Shown here piece after piece: positions 16,416 to 22,895 of a stretch of 46,637 nucleotides of DNA. Below the pieces are notes generated by a model that was given only the letters and a program-made list of their open reading frames with translations, was not told the DNA's origin and searched no databases. The translations under genes and the position numbers were made by a program. The stretch is from Wenyingzhuangia heitensis. Lineage in GTDB: Bacteria; Bacteroidota; Bacteroidia; Flavobacteriales; Flavobacteriaceae. How positions within the stretch are numbered: the first letter of the stretch is position 1; each line of letters opens with the position of its first letter. The DNA lies in assembly GCF_011762155.1 (NCBI RefSeq), contig NZ_JAASQL010000008.1, positions 1-46,637 on the forward strand, written 5' to 3'.

Positions 16416-19348
16416 TTATTTCAAAATTTATAAACTTCATAAAATCTATTGCAATTTTTTTTATAGTACTATTTTCTTTGGCATGTTTTTCAAAAAATCA
16501 ACCAAATGCATTAAGTTCAGATAGTCAAGAAATAATTTTACTAGATGGTAGTTGGAAACTTGCGCTTGATTCAAACAAGTCTTTAAAAACGATTCCTGTT
16601 TTGTCTGATTTAAAATTTGATAGTTCAGTAGTTCTACCTGGTTCTTTATCTGAAAATAAAAAAGGAACTCTAAATAATAATCATGAAGTTTGGGGGAATC
16701 TATCTTTATTATATTCTTTTGAAGGAACTGCTTATTATCAACGAACGATTATCATTCCAGCTAATTGGAATGATAAGAGAATTGTTTTTAAAATGGAAAG
16801 AACTCGAAAAACTGCAGTTTGGATTGATGGAAAATTGATAGGAACCAATCCTTATTTATCAACAGCACAATTATATGAATTAAAGAACCTTAAACCAGGG
16901 AAACATGAATTGATAGTTGCAGTAGATAACATGGTTAAAGAACATCCTGCGGGAAGGTCTCATATGAATGAAGAGTCAACACAAACCAATTGGAATGGTA
17001 TTCTGGGGCAAATTCAATTGGAAGCAACTCCTAAGATTTTTATCAGTAAAATTCGTGTTTTTCCTAATCTTAAAAAGAAGCAGGCAACGTTAGAATTGAC
17101 ATTAAATAATAATATTGGTAATGCTCAAAAAGGGAAAATAAAAATAATTACAACTAGTTTCAATTCAGCTAGAAAACATACCCCTAAACAAGTAGTTTTT
17201 GATTTTACAATAAACGAATCTAATGAGAAGGTTGAAGCAACTATTGTATTTGGAGAAAAAATGCTTTTATGGGATGAATTCAACCCCACTCTTTATCAAA
17301 CTAAGGTTTTCTTAGAGTTAGAAAATGGTGATACACAACAATTAGAACGATCTTTCGGAATGCGATTGTTTACCCAAAATAAATCGCAATTTGTAATTAA
17401 TAGAAATACTACTTTTTTACGAGGTAAACACGATGCTTGTGTCTTTCCTTTAACAGGTTATGCACCAATGGAGGTAAAAGAATGGGTGAGAGTTTTTAAA
17501 ATAGCAAAAAATTATGGAATCAATCATTATCGTTTTCATACTTGGTGTCCTCCAGAAGCTGCTTTTGCAGCTGCTGATTTAGTAGGTATTTATCTGCAAC
17601 CAGAATTACCATGCTGGGGAGAGTTAGATGCACAAGAAAAAGGGGTGTCTTTTAAAGATATTAATGCTGTTGCTTTTGGATCTGAAAAAACAAAAAAAGG
17701 AAAAAAATTTAACTCTAAAATAAAAACGCAAGCCGAAAAGTATTTTCAGAAAGATTCAGAACATATTTTAGATGATTATGGTAATTATGCCTCTTTTGTT
17801 ATGTTTGCACTCGGAAATGAACTAAAAGGAAATGTTGAGGTAATGGAGCGTTTAGTTGATGAAATTCGTTCATATGATAGCAATCGTAGGTTGTATGCAC
17901 AAGGATCTAATAATAATTTTAGAGATCCTAAAAAAGGAAAAAATGATGATTATTTTACAACAGTAAGAACATCTGCTAAAACATGGGAAAATTATGATAA
18001 TAATACGCGTATCTCTTATAGTAGAGCTGACCAATTTGATGGTGGAATTGTAAATCATTTGAGACCTACAACACGTACTAATTTTTCCAAAGCACTTCAA
18101 AATACAAAAGTACCCATTATCGGACACGAAACAGGACAATATTCTTATTATCCAGATTATAATGAAATAAAAAAATACAAAGGTGTTACAAAAGCTTGGA
18201 ATTTACAATTGGGAGAAAAACTTCTTAAAGAAAAAGGAATGTACAAGCAATGGCCAGATTTTTTTAAAGCAACAGGGAAATGGGCATCAATACTTTATTG
18301 TGAAGATATGGAATCAGGTATTAGAACCCCAGGTTTTGGAGGCTTTCAGCTACTTGATTTACAGGATTATCCTGGGCAAGGAACTGCAATTGTTGGACCT
18401 TTAAATACTTTTATGGAGTCAAAAAGAACAATTACTCCAAAAAAATGGCGTGAATTTTCTGCTCCTATAACAATACTCGGCGAATTTGATCAATATACAT
18501 TAACTGCTGGAGAAGAGTTTTTAGCAGATATAAATATTGCGAACTATTCGAATAAAAACTTAAAAGGAAAATTAAGTTGGTCTGTTAAAGGAATTGGCCA
18601 GGGTGAATTTATGTTTTCATCAAAACAAGGAATGATTTCAAATGCAGGACAGATAAAAATTAAATTACCCAACTTAAAAGAAGCAAAGCAAACAACTTTA
18701 TATTTAAAACTGAATGGCTCTAAAATTATAAAATCTTATCCCTTGTGGATATATCCAGTAAAGAAAAACATTGTTATACCAGAGAATGTTATCGTATCAA
18801 AAGAATTAGACGACAGTACTTTGAGAAAACTTGAAGCTGGTGGACGTATATTATTGATTCCTGAACATGATGCTATAAAAGAAAATAGTGTTGGAGGGTT
18901 GTTTATGACAGAATTTTGGTCTTATAAAATGTTTTATAAAATAGCAGTGAATAAAGGGGTTGAGCCTTCTCCAGGTACTTTAGGTTTGTTAATTGATGAT
19001 AAACACAAAGCATTAAAAGGCTTTCCTACAGAATATCATACCAATTGGCAATGGTGGAGTGCTGTGCATAACTCACGTCCAATTATTTTAGACGATGCAC
19101 CAAATGGTTACAAGCCAATTGTACAGAGTATTGATAATATGTGGCGTTCTCATAAATTAGGAACATTGTTTGAATTTAAAGTTGGTAAAGGAAGTGTTTT
19201 AGTAAGTTCTATTGACTTAACTGCAATTGAAAATACCATAGAAGGAAATGCTTTATATCAATCTTTATTACATTATGTGGGTTCAAATAATATGAAGCCT
19301 AAAACAGAAATTAAAGCAGAAGAATTAATAAGACTGATCTATAAATAA
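16412..19348 (+). CDS. GH2-like exo-glycosidase lipoprotein
   Basis: This 978-residue protein has a lipoprotein-like signal (SLACFSKNQ, Cys25). A jelly-roll sugar-binding domain (about 40-205, LDGSWKLALDSN, YYQRTIIIPANWNDKR, KTAVWIDGKLIGTNPYLS) is followed by an immunoglobulin-like domain (about 210-320) and a TIM barrel. The barrel carries the expected acid/base E470 (MFALGNELKGN) and nucleophile E573 (IIGHETGQYS), as in GH2. About 300 further residues form accessory domains. The residues HYRFHTWCPPEAAFAAADLV and GIYLQPELPCWGELD fit the barrel core. It starts within the stop of the sulfatase remnant. Substrate specificity (galactosidase, glucuronidase or other) cannot be fixed by eye. It looks intact. 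Confidence 0.85.
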   Translation: MIISKFINFIKSIAIFFIVLFSLACFSKNQPNALSSDSQEIILLDGSWKLALDSNKSLKTIPVLSDLKFDSSVVLPGSLSENKKGTLNNNHEVWGNLSLLYSFEGTAYYQRTIIIPANWNDKRIVFKMERTRKTAVWIDGKLIGTNPYLSTAQLYELKNLKPGKHELIVAVDNMVKEHPAGRSHMNEESTQTNWNGILGQIQLEATPKIFISKIRVFPNLKKKQATLELTLNNNIGNAQKGKIKIITTSFNSARKHTPKQVVFDFTINESNEKVEATIVFGEKMLLWDEFNPTLYQTKVFLELENGDTQQLERSFGMRLFTQNKSQFVINRNTTFLRGKHDACVFPLTGYAPMEVKEWVRVFKIAKNYGINHYRFHTWCPPEAAFAAADLVGIYLQPELPCWGELDAQEKGVSFKDINAVAFGSEKTKKGKKFNSKIKTQAEKYFQKDSEHILDDYGNYASFVMFALGNELKGNVEVMERLVDEIRSYDSNRRLYAQGSNNNFRDPKKGKNDDYFTTVRTSAKTWENYDNNTRISYSRADQFDGGIVNHLRPTTRTNFSKALQNTKVPIIGHETGQYSYYPDYNEIKKYKGVTKAWNLQLGEKLLKEKGMYKQWPDFFKATGKWASILYCEDMESGIRTPGFGGFQLLDLQDYPGQGTAIVGPLNTFMESKRTITPKKWREFSAPITILGEFDQYTLTAGEEFLADINIANYSNKNLKGKLSWSVKGIGQGEFMFSSKQGMISNAGQIKIKLPNLKEAKQTTLYLKLNGSKIIKSYPLWIYPVKKNIVIPENVIVSKELDDSTLRKLEAGGRILLIPEHDAIKENSVGGLFMTEFWSYKMFYKIAVNKGVEPSPGTLGLLIDDKHKALKGFPTEYHTNWQWWSAVHNSRPIILDDAPNGYKPIVQSIDNMWRSHKLGTLFEFKVGKGSVLVSSIDLTAIENTIEGNALYQSLLHYVGSNNMKPKTEIKAEELIRLIYK

Positions 19349-19351
19349 TTA

Positions 19352-19557
19352 AGATGAAAGGTGGTAAAAAAGCACTTTGGTATGATTATACTTTGCCAGA
19401 AGTACTATTAGATAAGGCTACCAATTATATTTTTAATAACCTGTGATATTTATGCTCCTGGTATGTCATATCCTAGATTTGAAGGAATATTAAAATTAGG
19501 GATGCGTGGAGACAATGTAGTCAATTAGATTGGTTTGTTGGTGAGCTTATGAAAATG
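19352..19557 (+). pseudogene. Unrecognised coding remnant
   Basis: Short broken frames follow the GH2-like gene: MKGGKKALWYDYTLPEVLLD KA.. (stop after about 30 codons) and, in another frame, DIYAPGMSYPRFEGILKLGM RGDN. They look like pieces of a real protein, but I do not recognise the family. It is probably the stump of another gene of the polysaccharide locus. Confidence 0.3.
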
Positions 19558-19831
19558 CCGCTTTATCATCAATTACGTTACGCAATCCACGTTCACTTGT
19601 GCTATCTGCTTGAATCATTTTTACCATAGTTTATGTCAATCTACTAACCATTCTACCATCAGAAGTATTCAACAGGAGTAACCTCAGAGCAGTTTGTAGT
19701 ACTTTACCTGCTTTACCAGCCCTTCCAAATTCAGAATCATTTTCACGTGCCAAATGACCATCTTTGGTTTTGTGAAAGGTAATATCTCCAATAGTACCTT
19801 TTAGTTTAATTATGTCTTTTTGTCTTGTCAT
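19558..19831 (-). pseudogene. DUF6266-like Flavobacteriales protein, truncated and internally deleted
   Basis: The minus-strand ATG at 19831 starts MTRQKDIIKLKGTIGDITFH KTKDGHLARE, then NDSEFGRAGKAGKVLQTALR and SDGRMVSRLT, then a stop. It continues in frame-like fashion as KMIQADSTSERGLRNVIDD. This wording is that of a widespread flavobacterial family that, from memory, is about 190 residues long. The segment normally between LARE and RENGSEFGR is missing, as if lost by recombination between two similar short repeats, and a stop follows RLT. Its function in any genome is not known to me. It sits in the island's decayed right end. Confidence 0.5.
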
Positions 19832-20239
19832 AATTTTTCATTTTTTGATTATACATTTAGAATGTTGAGGTACACTCTTTCAAACCGTATAAATCAAATC
19901 ACGATGCATCTAAAACCGATTTACAAGAACAGATCTTTCATTTCAAATTGATAATCAAAAAGCACCTTAAAAAGCAAGAGTATGAGTTCATTTCTATTGA
20001 TGAATTTTGCCAATATACAGGGCTTAAATTTGAGGAAGTAAACCTTTTGATAGTTGTTGGATAATAGTTTAAGAGTTAAACCTCTTAAATAGTCTTTTTT
20101 TTTGTTAAAAACAAGTTCATTAAGTAGTTCGCTATTTGGATTTAACTCTTGTGATTTCAAGGATTTATTGTACTATTTACAGATACAGTTTAATGTTCTT
20201 TATGGATATTTGATAGTGACCTATTGAAACATATTACAG
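19832..20239. other. Gene-poor stretch with possible coding fragments
   Basis: No intact gene is supported. A plus-strand fragment (about 19899-20064) reads ASKTDLQEQIFHFKLIIKKH and then EFCQYTGLKFEEVN, which looks like a real protein piece. A minus-strand piece (about 20040-20160) reads MKSQELNPNSELLNELVFNK. Both are short, overlap each other, and have no recognisable family. They are probably remains of genes lost from the island. Confidence 0.35.
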
Positions 20240-20240
20240 C

Positions 20241-20297
20241 GAAATCCTTGAAAACACTAGCATAATAAAGAGGAGTACAAATACCTCTTTCTCTGCA
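20241..20297 (+). other. tRNA-Ser(UGA) remnant including the anticodon arm, candidate attachment site 2
   Basis: TCCTTGAAAAC (20245-20255) matches the anticodon loop of tRNA-Ser(UGA), with TGA at 20249-20251. The 3' end ATACCTCTTTCTCTGCA (20281-20297) matches the T-arm and acceptor strand with a few changes. The distance between them is about ten bases shorter than in a real tRNA-Ser and there is no 5' half, so this is a decayed partial copy. A weak hairpin with T run follows (about 20328-20355). Confidence 0.5.
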
Positions 20298-20399
20298 ATC
20301 AAGCGCAAAGCTTGAAAAATAAAAACCACTAAGTTTTACTTGAGTGCTTTTTTGCTTTTTAAGACTTAAGCATTTGCAAAATATTGTAAGAGAAATCTT

Positions 20400-20423
20400 G
20401 GGACAAAATCCCTCTTTCTCCTC
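20400..20423 (+). other. tRNA-Ser 3'-end remnant, candidate attachment site 3
   Basis: GGGACAAAATCCCTCTTTCT and the following CCTC match the tRNA-Ser T-arm and acceptor 3' strand (AATCCCTCTTTCTCC identical). It lies about 110 bases after the second remnant and, like the others, is followed directly by a terminator hairpin. Confidence 0.5.
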
Positions 20424-20432
20424 AAAAACCTT

Positions 20433-20455
20433 AAACCTTTACTTGAAGGTTTTTT
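20433..20455 (+). terminator. Hairpin terminator after the third tRNA-Ser remnant
   Basis: AAACCTT (20433-20439) pairs with AAGGTTT (20446-20452), loop six, followed by T bases. It also lies downstream of the minus-strand Fur-family gene and may end that transcript in the other direction. Confidence 0.6.
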
Positions 20456-20507
20456 ATGTTTAAAATTTAGTGTTTGTAAAACGATAAGCTTTTTTATTTT
20501 TTTTAGA

Positions 20508-20882
20508 TTAAAAACAATCCTTACAAGTACCTGTTAAAACACAATTAACATTTTGAACAGTGTATTTGTCTGGAATCGAAAAATTAACTTCAGTAGGAAG
20601 GCATTCTATGGTTTCACATTTAACACATCTAAAGTGAAAATGATTGATAGATTTATGGATATTGTCGCAATCTAAACATAATGCAAAGTATTGCTTACCG
20701 TCTTCAGCAACAACTTTATGCAAAACTCCATCTTCACAAAAACGATTTAAAACACGGTAGATAGTTGCTCTGTTTATATCAATGTTTATTTTTTTCTCAA
20801 TCGCATCTTGACTCATTGCTTTTCCTGTCTTAGTAATCACATCTAAAACAGCTTCTTTTGTTGGAGTACTTCTTCTTTTCAT
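20508..20882 (-). CDS. Fur-family metalloregulator, probably Zur-like
   Basis: This 124-residue repressor has the Fur winged helix (TPTKEAVLDVITKTGKAMSQ, INRATIYRVLNRFCEDGVLH) and a metal-binding dimerization half with FRCVKCETIECL and a final TCKDCF. The CxxC pairs hold the structural zinc. The ATG at 20880-20882 is chosen: a TTG seven codons upstream would put the operator repeats inside the gene. It diverges from the plus-strand metal locus, and AT-rich repeats containing TTGCAAT/ATTGC lie between them, so it probably represses both. The downstream set (COG0523, FolE, ZnuD-like receptor) points to zinc as the effector; iron or manganese cannot be excluded. Confidence 0.82.
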   Translation of the reverse strand: MKRRSTPTKEAVLDVITKTGKAMSQDAIEKKINIDINRATIYRVLNRFCEDGVLHKVVAEDGKQYFALCLDCDNIHKSINHFHFRCVKCETIECLPTEVNFSIPDKYTVQNVNCVLTGTCKDCF

Positions 20883-20891
20883 GTTAATGCG

Positions 20892-20954
20892 ATATGTTTG
20901 CAATTATTATTGCGATTCTATTGCAATATTATAAAATATATAATATGTTTGCAA
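20892..20954. promoter_or_regulatory. Repeated operator, probable Fur/Zur-type binding region
   Basis: The spacer holds overlapping inverted repeats TTGCAAT-TATT-ATTGCGA (20898-20915) and TTGCGAT-TCT-ATTGCAA (20910-20926). The 12-base direct repeat ATATGTTTGCAA occurs exactly at 20892-20903 and 20943-20954. The region spans the promoters of the divergent Fur-family and flavoprotein genes. The second copy overlaps the plus-strand -7 box, so a bound repressor would block transcription. Confidence 0.6.
20921..20951 (+). promoter_or_regulatory. Bacteroidota-type promoter of the metal locus
   Basis: TTG at 20921-20923 is followed after 20 bases by TATGTTTG (20944-20951), a full TAnnTTTG -7 box. 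It points to the flavoprotein gene at 21021 and is embedded in the operator repeats. Confidence 0.6.
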
Positions 20955-21020
20955 ACTATTTAATGCGACTATGTTGCTTTAGAAGTAAAGAGTGAATTAC
21001 TTAGTTGAAAATTTAAGTTT

Positions 21021-21932
21021 ATGAAAGAAGATAATTTTTTTGAAGTTGTTATCATAGGAGGTAGTTATTCTGGTCTTTCTGCCGCTATGGCATTAGGTCG
21101 TTCTTTAAGAAAAGTTCTTGTTATAGATAATAATAAGCCATGCAATAGGCAAACACCACATTCACAAAATTTTTTAACGCAAGATGGTAAAACACCTAAA
21201 GAAATAGCCACAATAGCTAAAGAACAAGTGCAAAAATATAATTCGGTATCATTTTTAAATGATTTTGCAGTAAGTGTTAAAAAAGGAACAAATACGTTTG
21301 AGGTTAAAACAGAATTAGGAAAAACGCTTGTTGCTAAAAAAATAATTATAGCAACAGGAATTAAAGATATAATGCCTAATATAAAGGGGTTCTCTAATTG
21401 TTGGGGGATTTCTGTAATACATTGTCCTTATTGTCATGGATATGAACATAAAGCTGTAAAAACAGCAATTATAGCTAATGGAAATGAAGCACTAGACCGT
21501 ATTCCTTTAATAAAGAATCTTACCAATAATTTAACCATGCTAACCAATGGGGAAATGAATTTTAATCAGGGGCAATTAAAAAAACTTAAGGAGTATAATA
21601 TTGCAGTAACGGAGAAAGAAATTGTAGAAATAGAGCACAAAAAAGGACATGTTGAAAAAGTAATTTTTAAAGATGGTACCCAACAAGATTTTTCTGCAAT
21701 GTATGCCGTAATTCCTTTTGAACAACATACTTTAATTCCAGTAGATTTAGGGTGTGAACTAACGGAACAAGGACACATTACGGTTAATTCATTGCAACAA
21801 ACTACTGTTGATGGTGTGTTTGCTTGTGGAGATAACTCTACTCCAATAAGGTCGGTTGCATATTCAGTAGCTACAGGAAATATAGCAGGAGCAATGATTA
21901 ATAAAGAACTTTCTGACGAAGTTTTTAAATAA
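21021..21932 (+). CDS. Thioredoxin-reductase-like NAD(P)/FAD oxidoreductase
   Basis: This 303-residue flavoprotein has an N-terminal FAD-binding GGSYSGLSAA (residues 13-22) and a redox-active dithiol HCPYCHG (C135, C138). An ATG motif (IIATGIKD) and a C-terminal GVFACGDN, which binds the FAD ribityl chain, complete the pattern. This is the low-molecular-weight thioredoxin reductase fold, though a thioredoxin partner is not next to it. It is the first gene of the plus-strand metal run, behind the operator, with the MerC-like gene 26 bases later. It may keep cysteine ligands reduced during metal handling. The physiological substrate is unknown. Confidence 0.8.
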   Translation: MKEDNFFEVVIIGGSYSGLSAAMALGRSLRKVLVIDNNKPCNRQTPHSQNFLTQDGKTPKEIATIAKEQVQKYNSVSFLNDFAVSVKKGTNTFEVKTELGKTLVAKKIIIATGIKDIMPNIKGFSNCWGISVIHCPYCHGYEHKAVKTAIIANGNEALDRIPLIKNLTNNLTMLTNGEMNFNQGQLKKLKEYNIAVTEKEIVEIEHKKGHVEKVIFKDGTQQDFSAMYAVIPFEQHTLIPVDLGCELTEQGHITVNSLQQTTVDGVFACGDNSTPIRSVAYSVATGNIAGAMINKELSDEVFK

Positions 21933-21958
21933 TGGTTTAGAAAACAAATTTATAAAAA

Positions 21959-22351
21959 ATGAAAATAAAAAATAACACTATCGATATAATAGCATTCTCC
22001 AGTTCATTAATTTGTGCGGTGCATTGTGCGGCTATCCCTGTAGTACTTTCGTTTTCATCTTTAAGTAGTCTACATTTTTTAGAAAACCCATATATTGAAT
22101 GGACATTTGTAAGTTTAGGACTTGTGTTTGTTCTGCTTTCTTTATTACCTAGTTATAAAAAAGTGCATCATCATACAAAGCCTCTGTTGTTTGCTAGTAT
22201 AGGTTTTTTGTTTATTGCTTTGGGTAGGCTAAATTTAACGGAGTTGTTCGAAATTGTAAATACAGTTGTTGGAGCTTCTTTTGTTTCATGGGCTCATTAT
22301 TCTAATTGGAAATTATTAAATACGGAAGACTGCCGTAAACATCAATCTTAA
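21959..22351 (+). CDS. MerC-domain inner-membrane protein
   Basis: This 130-residue protein has about four transmembrane segments and the MerC signature SSSLICAVHCAAIPVVLSF (a Cys pair, CxxxC, within the first segment), with a short His stretch (KKVHHHTKP) in a loop. MerC proteins of mercury operons carry Hg(II) across the inner membrane. In Bacteroidota, MerC-like genes often stand beside Fur-family and TonB genes without any mer genes, as here, suggesting another thiophilic metal such as zinc. It is spaced 26 bases from the flavoprotein and 30 from the next gene. Confidence 0.8.
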   Translation: MKIKNNTIDIIAFSSSLICAVHCAAIPVVLSFSSLSSLHFLENPYIEWTFVSLGLVFVLLSLLPSYKKVHHHTKPLLFASIGFLFIALGRLNLTELFEIVNTVVGASFVSWAHYSNWKLLNTEDCRKHQS

Positions 22352-22381
22352 TCTTTTTAGACTATATCAGCTCGCTAATTA

Positions 22382-22687
22382 ATGAAACCGAATCGTATTA
22401 AAAATAGCATTACTTTCTTGTTTCTTGCTCTATTTTTTTTAATGAAAATAGCAGGACTACATGCACTGATTCATATAGATGATGAGCACGAAGAGCAATG
22501 TGTTGTTTGTGAATATGCGATTTCATACAATTTAATACCTATACTTTCTCCCGATGTTGAAGATTTTAGTGTTGAAAACACAGACTTAGTTGTTTGTGAA
22601 AAAAAGACTATAGACTACATTTTTAGTTTTTTAACCACTATTACTACAGATCAACTTTTCTCTAGACCTCCACCTTTCTTATTATAA
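22382..22687 (+). CDS. Small membrane-anchored Cys/His protein
   Basis: This 101-residue protein has an N-terminal hydrophobic segment (residues about 10-28, SITFLFLALFFLMKIAGLHA), which may be a signal anchor. A compact metal-ligand-rich stretch follows, HIDDEHEEQCVVCEYAIS, with two His, several acidic residues and a CxxC. The rest is hydrophobic and of unknown fold. I do not recognise a named family. Its position in the metal locus just before the TonB receptor suggests a periplasmic metal-binding role. The gene uses an ATG 30 bases after the MerC-like gene. Confidence 0.6.
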   Translation: MKPNRIKNSITFLFLALFFLMKIAGLHALIHIDDEHEEQCVVCEYAISYNLIPILSPDVEDFSVENTDLVVCEKKTIDYIFSFLTTITTDQLFSRPPPFLL

Positions 22688-22895
22688 GTTTCCCTATACA
22701 CTACACGGTTTATTGTTTGATTGATTTAACGATTTTTTAGTTGTTGCAAAACTTCTAAAACCTAGTTTTCTTAAAACACAAGAAATACTACAATGGTTAG
22801 CTCATCAAAAAATAGAGTCTTTGTACATCGCTGTATAGGTTTTTGAATTTTCCCTTATGCAGGGAATTTGTTTAAAAATTCTAGAATACCCAATT

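Noticed and set aside
20883-20903. TTG start seven codons upstream for the Fur-family gene
   Set aside because: It would place the operator repeats inside the coding region; the ATG at 20880-20882 gives a normal Fur N-terminus.
21959-22351. Mercury-resistance operon
   Set aside because: MerC-like protein and a flavoprotein are present, but the flavoprotein is thioredoxin-reductase-like, not MerA, and there is no merR, merT or merP.
22857-22895. Upstream ATG for the TonB receptor
   Set aside because: It would put 13 residues before the signal peptide; the ATG at 22896 starts a normal signal sequence.
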